64,000 nt of DNA from Yarrowia lipolytica. Lineage: Eukaryota > Ascomycota > Dipodascomycetes > Dipodascales. This document shows positions 1-10,795 of this stretch, piece after piece (the stretch's first letter is position 1; each line of letters begins with the position of its first letter). Position numbers and translations under genes: made by a program. The stretch covers positions 3,541,001 through 3,605,000 of the forward strand of contig NC_090775.1 of NCBI RefSeq assembly GCF_001761485.1, given 5' to 3'. The notes beneath the pieces are model-generated. The model saw only the letters and a list, made by a program, of their open reading frames with translations. It was not told the DNA's origin and did no database searches.

Positions 1-706
1 TTGGGTCAAAGTCAACACTGTAGATACAATGAGCAAGTAGCTACCCTAACAGTACATCTACGAGTTACTATAAGCACTTCTAGACAGACTCACTGGAAGA
101 AAGGAAAGTTCGATGCTAGCGGCAAAGTCATATAGAACATTGGTTTCTCTTCATTACGAATTCTTCATTAGTCAGCAGTTTTTGAGCTCGAGATGGGATG
201 AAACAGGAACATCGTAACAGGAACATCGTATGTACTCGTAAGTACCATACATACAGTACAGTATGCTATACAATGAGTTCAACGTCAATGTACTGTAATC
301 TCACAAGAATAAACAGTTCATAGACAAACATTAACGATAGCTATTTTCGTCGTAATCACAGTATTTGTGAATGTATGGTCTATTGTACCACTTCCAACAG
401 TAAGGTCTCTGCACTGTGTACTCCAAGTTCTTATCAGCGTTACGTATTACAGTCATTTAGTCGATATTATCTGGTTCTTCAGAAAGAAATATGGGAGCTT
501 CTGGGTGAAAATTATGTTGGAAGTTGCATCTAAATTAGTCTCAGTTTATTTCCAATTTTCAATTATTGTCAATCTCAAAAATACCCCCGATTATTACTTT
601 AAACTTCCCGCCCGCATAAAGCAGTCTAATGGCGATAAATTGCCAATCGCATAAACACCAAACACCTCAACCAGGACACTACTCGTACGACACCCAATGA
701 CAGATA
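1..706. other. Intergenic, left edge
   Basis: No ATG-initiated reading frame of convincing length is seen; the longest open frame (367-654) starts only with GTG and looks random. The stretch is AT-rich and carries short palindromic motifs of the TACAGTA/GTACAGTAC kind near 245-275. The last part is presumably the promoter and 5' leader of the downstream CUE/Smr gene. Confidence 0.6.
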
Positions 707-2392
707 ATGCTGCAAGAAGAAATCGATTCGCTTGTCTCCAAGTTCTCTAACTTGGATTCCTCGCTCATTACAGCTATTGCTCTGGACTGCGCTTCAGTTG
801 AGGAGGCCGAGTCGATGTTAGAGCCTCTCAACAATGAGTCAGCAGGAGCAGACCAGGTCTGTGAAGATTCTACGGACTTTCTTTCCCACGACGGAACCGA
901 CTCCACGGGGAACACCACTGCTCAGACGTCGGTGGACGACTACAAGGAGGCCCAGAGACTGCAACTGATTGAAAATTACCATGGGGACCATGATCGTATG
1001 AGACAGGAGGAAACACAGACCCAGTCGCTTCGCAAGGAGATCGAAGACACCGATCTCGATCTGGATACGTACATGACGATTCGACGCATGTTCCCTCACG
1101 TACCAGCTATCAAGATCAAACTCAGGATGAAAAAGTTTAGAGACGCGTCAGTGGAGGATCTGTTGGAATACTTCCTAAACTACGACACTTTGAAGGAGGT
1201 GGCTCCAGAGCAGTTTGGAGCAAATGTGGAGGTGCTTACTATGGTAACAAACAACAAACGGAAACTCAGATCACGTGCCCAGGGAGATTCGAATCGTGTG
1301 AAACGAGGTGCTGCCCTGGTACAACTTACCCCTCTCAGACGAGTTCCTTACTGGGATGACAATGGCGAGTATGATGATCCGGGCGACTCTCAATGCTGGA
1401 AGATGTTCAATGGTGAAATTGAGAGGATCTCTTCGCTTCTGGATCTTCCTAAACAGAAGGTAGCAAAGTACTACTATGCATCAAATGTTAGCATCGCCAA
1501 GACCATCATTGCAATCTTAGCCGAAGCTCACGCTGACGAGATGACCGACGAGGACAAGGAGTACGTGTATTTAAGCACTGACCGGTTCAAGAACGTGCCA
1601 TTTGTGTATCTGGAACGGTTGTACTTGTTTGTCAATAGAGATGAGGCTAAGTACAGCGAGGCAGCTGGCATTATTGCTGCCTATGATGACAAATGGAACG
1701 ACATGTTCAGTTTCCGGTTCGGTGGAAGCGAGACTACAGAGTCCAGACCGATTGCTGAGGCCACTACTGCTCATGTGATTACGCATCAAACTCCTACAAG
1801 CACTGGAAACGAAAAGGTGACGATTGCTTTGACTGCTCCTGCGCCCAGAGTGGATGAGGAGGAGGTTCGGGGTCCCATTACTGATGCTGATGGTTACCAA
1901 CAAGTTTCTGGACGTCGGTCTGCTCGTTTAAAGACTGTCAGTGAGCTCCAGGAGCTTGCCCAACGGCTGGAAGAGACCCGAAAGTCGTACATGTACAAAT
2001 CTACGACAAACCCGACTCTCAGAGGATACTACAGAGGTGCGATTGCTGAGCTTGAAGAGAAACGACGACAGGCTAGCACTGAAGCTCGGTTGCTGCAGCA
2101 GCGGCGTACTGAGAGTGTCTACTTCACCGACTTGCATGGGCTGACCGTCAATGAAGCCATGACTCTTGTGACCGACAAGATTGATGTTTGGTGGGATGTT
2201 GAGCGGATCAATTTCGAGAAGCAGGCGCCAGTGAAGATGTTGCATATCGTTACTGGAGCAGGTAACCATTCCCATAACGGTGTTCCTAAGATCAAGAACT
2301 CCCTCAGCATGTGGTTGAAGAGTCACGGGTGGAGTTTTCATAGCAATACTGCTTCACTAGACGTTATTGGAAGGAGGAAAACCAGGGCCTGA
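707..2392 (+). CDS. CUE2: CUE/Smr-domain protein, Cue2-like endonuclease of no-go decay
   Basis: The 561-residue protein has a CUE-like helical bundle at about 1-45, a second at about 115-165 and a possible third at about 230-275. A DUF1771-type helix (about 420-465) leads into a C-terminal Smr domain (about 468-560). This order matches yeast Cue2 (animal N4BP2-type), which binds stalled, collided ribosomes and cleaves the mRNA. The Smr signature DLHGL is present (Asp475, His477). The second signature, normally TGxG with Lys or Arg at x, reads T-G-A-G with Ala518, so a residue thought to help catalysis is not basic here. The start is the first in-frame ATG of a frame that opens with the CUE sequence. 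A short out-of-frame ATG at 697 lies just upstream. Family assignment is firm; retained nuclease activity is uncertain. Confidence 0.88.
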   Translation: MLQEEIDSLVSKFSNLDSSLITAIALDCASVEEAESMLEPLNNESAGADQVCEDSTDFLSHDGTDSTGNTTAQTSVDDYKEAQRLQLIENYHGDHDRMRQEETQTQSLRKEIEDTDLDLDTYMTIRRMFPHVPAIKIKLRMKKFRDASVEDLLEYFLNYDTLKEVAPEQFGANVEVLTMVTNNKRKLRSRAQGDSNRVKRGAALVQLTPLRRVPYWDDNGEYDDPGDSQCWKMFNGEIERISSLLDLPKQKVAKYYYASNVSIAKTIIAILAEAHADEMTDEDKEYVYLSTDRFKNVPFVYLERLYLFVNRDEAKYSEAAGIIAAYDDKWNDMFSFRFGGSETTESRPIAEATTAHVITHQTPTSTGNEKVTIALTAPAPRVDEEEVRGPITDADGYQQVSGRRSARLKTVSELQELAQRLEETRKSYMYKSTTNPTLRGYYRGAIAELEEKRRQASTEARLLQQRRTESVYFTDLHGLTVNEAMTLVTDKIDVWWDVERINFEKQAPVKMLHIVTGAGNHSHNGVPKIKNSLSMWLKSHGWSFHSNTASLDVIGRRKTRA

Positions 2393-3168
2393 GCTGTTGA
2401 TTGGGATATATGTTTGGTTGATTGGAAAATGTGAGTTGGTGTCGTCAATGTTGATGTAGACGAAGTACAGTACATACTGTACATACGGGAACTCATAGCC
2501 ACTGCAACTAAAGTCAACCTATACAAATCAGAAAAACGCTCCAAACAAGGATGAATAAGAATGGTGACGCGGATGAATGTATATTAGACAGTAATGAAAT
2601 GACATTATGATTTTGGAAGTGATAGGTTCTTTATTGCAATGTGAGAAATTTAGACAATTTTTCTCAAAGGGGTTGTTGGATATGTTGGATGTACTGACTT
2701 ATACTTGTAGTTCGCCAACCACCAAACTTTGAGGCGGATAAATGTTTAGGTCGCATATGTACCCTTCTACAAGTAGTAGATTGGAAAGAAAGTCGGACAA
2801 GGGCACTTATACTGTATATAATATGACAGAAGGCCTCACTACAGTAGAGTGCCAGATTTGACTGACACGAACTGTTCCACGTCCCACTATCGTGAATACT
2901 ACAACTTTAATTCCATTACAGTTGATGTGAAGAAAATCTTACAGTCACATGTGCTTGGTGTGATATTTTATATATTGTATGATGACGCCAGATATGCGTT
3001 TAGTCAGGCTTCCAATTTCTCACTGTTGCTTCTGTTTCTCCTCAGAACTCTTCCTACGCACTTTATATACTATCAAACACGAAGTCTGCCTCCAGTTAGC
3101 TAGCGCAATCTTAATCTGCACTCCAACATCACGACGCGTCTTACTCGATATCTCCATAACAACACAAC
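2393..3168. other. Intergenic between CUE2-like gene and MIF2
   Basis: No gene is seen. The sequence contains a palindromic TACAGTACATACTGTA-type motif at 2464-2484 and a CTACAAGTAGTAG-type motif near 2764-2780. It should hold the 3' end of the upstream gene and the promoter of MIF2. Confidence 0.6.
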
Positions 3169-5730
3169 ATGTTGAAACGAGAACGGGGAAAGACACCTTT
3201 TTCGATAGGCGACGGTCTCACCGGCCGACGGACTGGTGTAACAGTTGAGGATACCGGAGAACGGGACGAAAATGGAATGGAAAAGATCGACAATATATAC
3301 CAGGAATCGGCTGACGAAGACTCCGAAGAGGAAAAGCCTCTCAAGGGAAGTCATGCCATGAGTGATTTCAAGGTACAGCGAGACGACAGTGACGATGAGC
3401 AAGCGAGTCACGTGAGCCTACCTCCTCAGACGCTTACTCGGCCCCCAAAGACCAAAATTCAAGCTATCGGGCTTAACGATGTGACACAACGGGCTACCAA
3501 TCAGTTACCAAAACAGACAACAAAACAGACAACAACACCAGCTAGAGGAACTACCCTCAAAGCCCCATCATCTGCCCGTAGACTGAAAATTGTATCGGCG
3601 GTGCCTGTTTCCAAAGTGGTTTCTAAACCCAGTACATCCTCCAAGGCTTCTTCTTTCGATTCGAAACCAGCAACACAGTCTTCCTCTACAGCACCAAAGA
3701 TCACCAAAGTGTCGGCAATCAAGTCGATTCAGCCCGTGCCTGCTCAGAAACTACCAGCACCACAACCAAAACAGCGACAACCATCGCCTGATGATACTGT
3801 TGACTCACTAGACATGTCTCCGGCACCATACAACAACCCATACGTGGCCCCTCCCACCAAGTTTGTACCCAAGACGTTTTCTAGCACAAAACCATTCACA
3901 GCAACCGACTCGGTTTTCAAGACGCCTGCTCGAGCCAACAGTCTCTATGGCGACTCCCCTGCGGACTCGACGCCAGGAGTTCCTACACCAGCCTTCAAGC
4001 CTGCCCAGTTCAATCCTGGAACATTCCAGTTTGGAGGAGCAAAGGACGTGTTTGATATCCCTGAGGATGAACCAATAAATATGGGCATGGATATAGACAT
4101 GGGCATGGATATGAGCATGGATATGGATGTGCATGACGAAAGTATTGGATATTCCAGCCCCAAGAATGAAATCAAGGGAGTTAGACCTGCGGATGTTTTC
4201 AATTCTCCAAACGTTCCCAATTCGAGAGACTCCAGAGGAAGCCTTTTCGGCTCTCCTGATGTGCCTAAACCTCTACCCAAGCCTAAGGCAAAATCGAAAG
4301 AGCCTAAGAAGAAGCCAGCCAAGGAGAGAAAGCCGAGCTTTGCCGAAAAGTATAAACCCAGGGACTTCTCCAAAGCCAACGACGACCTCTTCAAGCCGTT
4401 CAAGGTCCCCTCCAAGACGGTGTCTTCAAAAACCGTCACTTCCAAGCCGGCTTCTCGTGTTGAAGATGATTCCATAGAAGCTATGAGTGATAACGACTCG
4501 AATGCTATGGACTTCACTAGCATCGTTAAGCACAGTGGCCCTGGAAGTTTTGTCAATGGCAAGTCATCCAAGTCTAAGGATACTAAGACGCACAAGCCGA
4601 ACACTTCTGTTGATTCTCTTGACTTTGATCTTAGTGGAACTGATGACATTGGTGGCGGTGACTACGACATTTCTATGGGTGGTGATGACGACGTGGCTAC
4701 AAACGGTGGCAATGGCTCGTTAGGTGAGGACGATTCTATTTCATCAACTCCCAGGCATTTCGATCGCTCAATCAACTACCGGGAGATCTCTACTGTCGAT
4801 GACTCCAGGATGGACTATGAGGAGGACTCTGACGACGACTACTATGACCAGTCGTACAGAATGGAGGATGATGGGGATGATGATGATGATGATGATGATG
4901 ATGACGAATACAACTCTGCTGTGGACGAAACCATGAATCATGGCAGAGGTGTTCTTCCTTCTCCTCCCCGTTCTCTCCGACGTCATCGACCGAAACGAAA
5001 TGTAGGACGTCCGGTGAGGTATTGGATGGGAGAGGGAATCCAGTACAAGTTGGAAAAAAGCGAAGCTGGAGGATTTGTGCCTGTTGTCAAGAGTGTTACT
5101 AGGTTGCCTGATAATGAAGAGGCAGCAGAGAGAACGAAACGCAAGAGAAGAAAGGCCTATGATGTTGACGATGCTATTGCAGAGGCTGATGCCGATGCGA
5201 ACGAAAATACCAACGATAATAATGGCGTCGTTACTAATTGGCAGAAGAAAAAATCAGTTGAAGTTGAGGTTTTCAACTACACCGCTGAAGAAGGTGATCC
5301 TGAAACGCACATGGAAACCGTGGCTTATAGTCACGATGGATGTGATTACACTGATCCCAGTCCTGAAGGTCTTTCTGTGGCCCAGTTGTTTGGCGACAAG
5401 AAAGATTTCACTCAATCTGGCATGGTTCGTCTGATTGGAGGAGGCCGCAAACCCGAACGAAACTCCCGCCATCACTTGCACCACTTTTATGTGCTTTCAG
5501 GCATTGTAGATGTCACTATTGGCGAGAAGGTGATTCGAATCAAGGCTGGGTGTCCCTTTATTATTCCTAGAGGTACCATGTTTGCGTTGCAGAACGCTTC
5601 TGAAACCATTGAGGCGCTACTCTTCTATGTCCGATCCCATGATACTCTTCTGAGGTACGAGGAGAGAGTTGCACAAGCAGAGATGGATGGGGTGAATGAG
5701 ACAGGAGAAGGTGAGGGTGTTCAGGACTGA
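3169..5730 (+). CDS. MIF2: Inner kinetochore protein CENP-C / Mif2
   Basis: This 853-residue protein shows the CENP-C plan. The N-terminal block (about 8-35, containing GRRTGV) resembles the region that contacts the Mis12/Mtw1 complex. A long disordered basic and Ser/Thr/Pro-rich segment follows, then a Met-Asp repeat near 305-325 and an acidic run around 545-585. The CENP-C motif lies at about 604-625 (RRHRPKRNVGRPVRYW), the part that contacts the centromeric nucleosome. The C-terminal cupin dimerisation domain spans about 750-835 (SRHHLHHFYVLSG). The acidic run is encoded by a GAT microsatellite (about 4865-4905). The ATG at 3169 directly precedes the conserved N-terminal block and is a good start. 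It converges with ALF1, with 180 bases between stops. Confidence 0.93.
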   Translation: MLKRERGKTPFSIGDGLTGRRTGVTVEDTGERDENGMEKIDNIYQESADEDSEEEKPLKGSHAMSDFKVQRDDSDDEQASHVSLPPQTLTRPPKTKIQAIGLNDVTQRATNQLPKQTTKQTTTPARGTTLKAPSSARRLKIVSAVPVSKVVSKPSTSSKASSFDSKPATQSSSTAPKITKVSAIKSIQPVPAQKLPAPQPKQRQPSPDDTVDSLDMSPAPYNNPYVAPPTKFVPKTFSSTKPFTATDSVFKTPARANSLYGDSPADSTPGVPTPAFKPAQFNPGTFQFGGAKDVFDIPEDEPINMGMDIDMGMDMSMDMDVHDESIGYSSPKNEIKGVRPADVFNSPNVPNSRDSRGSLFGSPDVPKPLPKPKAKSKEPKKKPAKERKPSFAEKYKPRDFSKANDDLFKPFKVPSKTVSSKTVTSKPASRVEDDSIEAMSDNDSNAMDFTSIVKHSGPGSFVNGKSSKSKDTKTHKPNTSVDSLDFDLSGTDDIGGGDYDISMGGDDDVATNGGNGSLGEDDSISSTPRHFDRSINYREISTVDDSRMDYEEDSDDDYYDQSYRMEDDGDDDDDDDDDDEYNSAVDETMNHGRGVLPSPPRSLRRHRPKRNVGRPVRYWMGEGIQYKLEKSEAGGFVPVVKSVTRLPDNEEAAERTKRKRRKAYDVDDAIAEADADANENTNDNNGVVTNWQKKKSVEVEVFNYTAEEGDPETHMETVAYSHDGCDYTDPSPEGLSVAQLFGDKKDFTQSGMVRLIGGGRKPERNSRHHLHHFYVLSGIVDVTIGEKVIRIKAGCPFIIPRGTMFALQNASETIEALLFYVRSHDTLLRYEERVAQAEMDGVNETGEGEGVQD
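4865..4905 (+). repeat. GAT trinucleotide microsatellite inside MIF2
   Basis: A near-perfect run of GAT codons encodes consecutive aspartates between the disordered middle of Mif2 and the CENP-C motif. Being a triplet repeat it can change length without breaking the frame, so strain-to-strain length variation is likely. Confidence 0.85.
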
Positions 5731-5910
5731 AACTATTTATAACTAACTGTATTTTTAATATGACTCAACCAATGGCAATTGGGCGTACTGTATAGCTTTG
5801 TACAACTATCTATACATTGCATCGTACTTGTATCTTGAGGCATGTATACACGCATGAGTCCTTTCCACTCAGCCGCAAACTTCACTACTGTTATTCGTAT
5901 ATACATCTAT

Positions 5911-6636
5911 CTAGATTTCATCATCAAACTCCTCAGGGAAGTCTCCGACTTCGACGGCCTGGGGCTTGACGAAGCTTCCAAACTTGGCCTTGCACTGGAA
6001 GTATCTCTTGCCCTTGACACTTCCATCGTTCTTTCCCAGAGGCTCGTCCAGTTCCACGCCAATCCATGGCGCCCCAGAGTCGGTTATTTCGGGAATCTCG
6101 CCAATATATCGCACCACTCCGCGTTTACTGCCGTTGATCTCACATCGGAGTCCGAGCTTAATACCCTTGGCCTCAATGGCCTCTTCAGCTTCGACCACAG
6201 CTTTGTCGAGACGGTCTTTGGCATTAGGATCGAATCTGCCAAGCTGGTTCTTTCGCTTCCAGTCCAGCACAGTGTCGGACTTGCTCTCATATTCCGTCTG
6301 GGGCATCTGATACCGGCTGTCCACATCCTCCTGCCCTCCGCCGACCAGCTCGGCCACGGAGATCTTTCCAGACGTGTCGGTCACGTGCAATCGGGCTAGA
6401 TGCTGAGGGTTGAACGACTCAAGCGTCTTGGACCCCGAAATAGAGGCGTCTGAGGCGTCCGGGTTGTAGATGACTGTGGGCTGAGGTCCCCCATAGAGAG
6501 TGAGCTTTTGAGATGTAGGAGAGATTCCGGTGACGGATTCGAGTTTCTGGGTAATCTCAACGAGGGTGAGATTGGGGTCAAGCCGTCGCTCGCCAGAAGT
6601 GGCGTCGCTGGTGATAAATAGAGAAATGTCGGGCAT
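5911..6636 (-). CDS. ALF1: Tubulin-folding cofactor B (CAP-Gly protein Alf1)
   Basis: The 241-residue protein has an N-terminal ubiquitin-like domain (about 1-90), a short coiled segment around 130-160, and a C-terminal CAP-Gly domain containing GKNDGSVKGKRYF. It ends in Asp-Asp-Glu-Ile, resembling the acidic EEY-like tail of the family. Cofactor B acts with cofactors A, C, D and E in folding and recycling alpha-tubulin in the cytosol. The frame is open 63 bases further upstream to an ATG at 6699. The ATG at 6636 is preferred because the ubiquitin-like fold starts there (MPDISLFIT) and the extra residues match nothing in the family. No introns are seen. Confidence 0.92.
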   Translation of the reverse strand: MPDISLFITSDATSGERRLDPNLTLVEITQKLESVTGISPTSQKLTLYGGPQPTVIYNPDASDASISGSKTLESFNPQHLARLHVTDTSGKISVAELVGGGQEDVDSRYQMPQTEYESKSDTVLDWKRKNQLGRFDPNAKDRLDKAVVEAEEAIEAKGIKLGLRCEINGSKRGVVRYIGEIPEITDSGAPWIGVELDEPLGKNDGSVKGKRYFQCKAKFGSFVKPQAVEVGDFPEEFDDEI

Positions 6637-7978
6637 GTTGTGGTTTGATAAGGGGCTGATTAGGTTTGCATGGGTCTGATTATCAACAAAATTCAACAAA
6701 TGTGTGGTGGCGCATATTTCGTGATGAACAGACCAAACAGCAAATACTCATTATTATAGTACATACTGTACGTACAAGAAGGGTATAAAAATTGATATCA
6801 TCCGAATTTAACTAAAGATACCATGCTATTGCTTCCCTGAAGTAGCTGCAGGATGGGTTTTGTGAGCCTGGTGCGTGCAGTACTGTCCACCGCTTTACGA
6901 GTAGTCAAATGAACTTTATCTATTTTTCCAACTAAATGTCTGATAAATACACCAGAAATACTAGATACAATTGCAGTAGTTAACGAGCTACCATAAGTGG
7001 ACAGCCACAACTTTCATCGTACGGGAACACACAAGAGGCACCCATAACATGGCATATTACAAAGATTTTCTTCTGGCCCACAATATGTTCAATGCTTACC
7101 AATACAGTACTAATACAGTACTTGTAGCTACTAAAACTACAATGCGAAACTACTGTATTCACCCTCACAGCTCTGGCCGGTCCACTACTTTTTTTTTTTT
7201 TTTTTCTGCATAAACATTCATTTTAATTATAACTTTGCTGTGTGAAAGAATAACCTTTGAAATGAATGTTACGCTTACACGAATAATTACTAATTAAACC
7301 ACGTTTAGTGTCATGGTTCCAACTTGGGCACGTACCTATTTTCCAGTAAAAAAATCATAAAAAAACCTGGGTTCAGTCCGTGTGTTGTATGTTTGGTCCA
7401 CATAGCTTCGCCGTGTTTTTGTTTCGTTCATCGGGAAAACGCCCACTCCAGGTCTCCAGTTCTCTTAATCTCAATCCTTCCATTCCCTCTTCGTTTGCAT
7501 TGCCTTTTGAAAAACGTCTCCCTTGTGGTTCTTCTTTCGTCATTGGTTTGGTTCTGCGTTCCCCTGTGGTGACTACGCGCCCTGCTTACGCTGCTGTTCT
7601 CTCGGTGGCCTCGGGCCGCCTTTTACGCTTGCTACTTCTTATTGCCACCCTAACGATTAACCTACAAGTGCAGTATCACTGACTATCATTACCAGGGCTT
7701 TTACTGTTCACACCCACACTACAGTTCAGGTTATCCCCTCATATAGCTATACCCCTGACCTGTCAATAAACAACATGACCTATCGTTCCTATTTTAATAA
7801 TACGTATGTCTTATTTCTATTTACAAAAAAAAAAAAGAATATAAAAAACTTATGCACAAGATGCACGCTTTCTCTCTCTCACACACACACTTGGTACTCC
7901 CGTTTGTTCACACTGTGCACGCAGCACAGAAGACACCACCCCACAAATACAGTTCATGTTAGCATCACCACCAAATAA
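6637..7978. other. Intergenic between ALF1 and ULA1
   Basis: This is a divergent promoter region of about 1.3 kb with no supported gene. It contains the palindromic TAGTACATACTGTACGTAC motif at 6758-6776, a poly-T run at about 7189-7206, an A-run near 7826-7837, and a TC/CA dinucleotide tract at about 7870-7890. Open frames here (for example 7380-7682) have no protein-like composition. Confidence 0.6.
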
Positions 7979-9493
7979 ATGCACCGTGACAAACGCCAGC
8001 GAATGTCGGACTCAATTCCCAGCCAAAAAGACCGCAAGTACGACCGTCAGCTACGACTATGGGCCGCATCGGGCCAACGTGCACTCGAAGATGCGTCCGT
8101 GTGTCTTCTGGGCTCGTCTCCAGTCGCCACGGAAACCATGAAGAACCTGATTCTGCCCAATGTCGGCTCCTACACCGTGGTGGACGGTGGCAATGTGACA
8201 GAGGACGATCTGTCGGCCAACTTCTTCTTCGATTCAGATTCAATTGGAAAAAGCAAGGCTCAAAGTGCCAGTCTGTTGCTTAACGAACTCAACAAAGACA
8301 GCACAGGCTCATATCTGGACCAGAAGCCCAGCAAAATCGTAGCATCCAACCTCTCCTACTTTGACCAGTTCAGCATTATCGTTGCCTCTGTTTCTTCTTT
8401 CGACAAGTACTCGGATCTCGAGGCCCTTTCGGAGTACCTCTACTCACACTACATCCCACTTGTGGTGATCTCTTCGGCGGGATTTTACGGCTACGTGCGA
8501 GTGGTAATGAAGGAGCTCCCCATCATTGATACACATCCGGACTCGCTGGTAGATTTGAGATTGGATAGCCCCTGGCCTGAGCTGATGGAGTACGTCAACA
8601 ACTTCCCAGAGCCCGAAACGGCAGCAGCACGAGATCATGTCCCCATGATTGTTTTATTGCTCAAGACGGCTGATAAGTGGATCAAGGAACATGAGGGAGG
8701 TCTTCCCACTAAGCGAGACGAGAAACTGGCATTCAAAAAACAGGTGGAAGCATTACGTCAGGGAGACAGCGAAAACGTGGACGAAGCAGTGGCCGCAGTA
8801 TGGAGACTGTACCAAAAGAGCAACCAGGTGCCATCACAGATCCGGGACCTTTTTAATTTATCTGCTGAAGACTCTACAGATAGAGATCCGACCTTCTGGA
8901 CTCTGGTTGAAGCCCTCAAGGACTTTGTGGCTGAGACGGGTACTTTTCCCCTGTCCGGAACCGTCCCCGATTTCAAGGCATACACCAAAGACTACGTTGA
9001 TATCCAGCGTGTGTATAAGGACAAGGCAAACAAAGACCTGTCCAGGTTCAAGGAGATTGTGGCTACAAAGGTGGTGGAAGTTCCTGAGACTGTGATTGAG
9101 GAGTTCAGCAAGAACTCTCGATTCATCCATCTAGCTCGAGGAACGTCTCTAACCCATGACATCAGTCCCGAGAGTCTAGCCCAGATCACTTCTGAGGATG
9201 ATGATCTTCTGAAACTCTACTACGTCATTCGAGCCAGCCAGATGCTGGGGGGTAAACAGGACGCGTTTTCGATAATGACCAAGACTAACGAGCTGGGAGT
9301 TACTGCTGACGTAGTGGAATACTCTCAGGAGGTCGCTCGATACGAGGGCCGAGAGCTTCATAACATTTCTAGTGTTATTGGAGGGGTGGCGTCTCAGGAG
9401 ATTGTCAAAATTCTGGCTAAGCAATATGTTCCGTTGAACAACACTGTGCTCTTCGACGGCATTGGCAGTAAGATGGAGAAGTGGTTGTTGTAG
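7979..9493 (+). CDS. ULA1: NEDD8-activating enzyme E1 regulatory subunit (Ula1/APPBP1)
   Basis: The 504-residue protein begins with the KYDRQLRLW signature of E1-like subunits. A ThiF/Rossmann half-domain follows (about 20-170), in which the nucleotide-binding glycine motif is degenerate, as expected for the non-catalytic half. A helical middle (about 190-400) and a C-terminal return to the fold (about 440-504) complete it. Together with the catalytic Uba3 subunit it would activate NEDD8/Rub1 for cullin modification. Two ATGs are possible, at 7979 and at 8003 (MSDSIPSQ). Both lie before conserved sequence and the choice is not decided by the DNA. Confidence 0.9.
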   Translation: MHRDKRQRMSDSIPSQKDRKYDRQLRLWAASGQRALEDASVCLLGSSPVATETMKNLILPNVGSYTVVDGGNVTEDDLSANFFFDSDSIGKSKAQSASLLLNELNKDSTGSYLDQKPSKIVASNLSYFDQFSIIVASVSSFDKYSDLEALSEYLYSHYIPLVVISSAGFYGYVRVVMKELPIIDTHPDSLVDLRLDSPWPELMEYVNNFPEPETAAARDHVPMIVLLLKTADKWIKEHEGGLPTKRDEKLAFKKQVEALRQGDSENVDEAVAAVWRLYQKSNQVPSQIRDLFNLSAEDSTDRDPTFWTLVEALKDFVAETGTFPLSGTVPDFKAYTKDYVDIQRVYKDKANKDLSRFKEIVATKVVEVPETVIEEFSKNSRFIHLARGTSLTHDISPESLAQITSEDDDLLKLYYVIRASQMLGGKQDAFSIMTKTNELGVTADVVEYSQEVARYEGRELHNISSVIGGVASQEIVKILAKQYVPLNNTVLFDGIGSKMEKWLL

Positions 9494-9757
9494 GTCTGCG
9501 ACATATAGATTAATTGGATAGGGTGGGGGTATGTGGATCAATCTAGAAATGTACCTCATCAGGAGACCCTGGAATAGTCTGTTTCTACCAGCGACAAGAT
9601 CAGACAGTTGATCATGGACTCTGCTGTCTCATATCATATTCCCGATACGGGCACCTTTGTATCACTCGAACAACAAAGAACTTGATTACACAGCAGAACG
9701 TGTGTATTAAATTTCCCCTCCCCTACCAGTGTAATCAGCAAACTGTGAACTGTGGAT

Positions 9758-10572
9758 ATGGCATCCGAGGTGCAGGATCTCACTCTTCAACCCGACCAGT
9801 AAAAAGCGGTTGCATTTCAATGGGGTTACGGAGCAGGTTATCGACGGCTTTATTGGACGTTGCACTCAAGGGTCTGCCAGATGGAGCATACCCTCCAAGC
9901 CAGCTATCCAAGGTGCGGAAGTACGAAAACTTCGACTCTAAAATTCCGTGCAAGGACGACGACGTGATCGAGATACATTCATTGATTTTGGCAAGCCAAA
10001 TGGTCCTTCTTTCTTTTTTATTTCTCAATATACTGTATTTGATTAACTACAACATCATTCAAGAGAATAATTTTGGTATCGAATGCAAGCAAAACGGGGT
10101 TCATTGGCAACATGATGGACAATCATATGAGCGAGAAGAGCTCCAAGAGTTACTTTACTGTAGGCTACCCGATCAAGTGGGTCGAAGCCATCGTTTTGTA
10201 TCCCTACAAAGAGAAGATACACTTGAATTCCCTACAGCCAACGACGTTATTATCGTTACTCAAATGTACGATATACCTGAACTTTTCACCCAGGCCATGA
10301 GACGAATCAAGCTTGAAGATATATGGATGTCCATCATGTTATCAACACATGGCGGAAGGTGAAACCACACAACTGAGCAGTCGGTGACTACTGAGCAGCT
10401 CCTGTCAAACAGAAGATGGCCAAGTTGCATAACTCATCCGACGCCCTGAACGAACTTAGTAAGCTGGAACTCTGAGAGCTGCAACCTGTCCTTTATGGCA
10501 AGACCCGAAATGAGGGAAAGGCCAAAAAGAACAAAAACCCCAACTCCACCAAAACCAACGACAGTAACATTA
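9758..10572 (+). pseudogene. Decayed BTB/POZ-domain gene
   Basis: No single frame is intact, but successive pieces of one protein-like sequence appear in different frames. An ATG at 9758 opens MASEVQDLTLQPDQ and stops. The next frame continues KKRLHFNGVTEQVIDGFI. A third frame carries DVALK through IEIHSLILASQM, typical of the first half of a BTB domain. Another frame then carries GFIGNMMDNHMSEKSSK and FTVGYPIKWVEAIVLYPYKE. The frame returns with ANDVIIVTQMYDIPELF, the usual end of a BTB fold. A basic, coiled-coil-like tail (ALNELSKLEL, KAKKNKNPN) is visible to about 10572. At least four frame changes and some stops are needed, and no GT-AG introns explain them, so this looks like a dead gene. 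The identity of the parent is unknown. Confidence 0.6.
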
Positions 10573-10795
10573 GAAGATAATGGGAGTTTCGTGTTTGTAT
10601 CAATAAAATAATATATTAACATCAGTAGTGTGAACTTCATCTTTCTTTCTGTCTCTCTCTTCCTGTCTCTCTCTGTCTGACAGTCTCTCTGTTTCGTCCC
10701 CATATATACCTATATTCTTTGTACCAGCGTCTCCCCCCCTTCTACCTTGGTGAGTCCCCGATCCGACGGACTCTAGGCTCACCATCCGTTGATTG

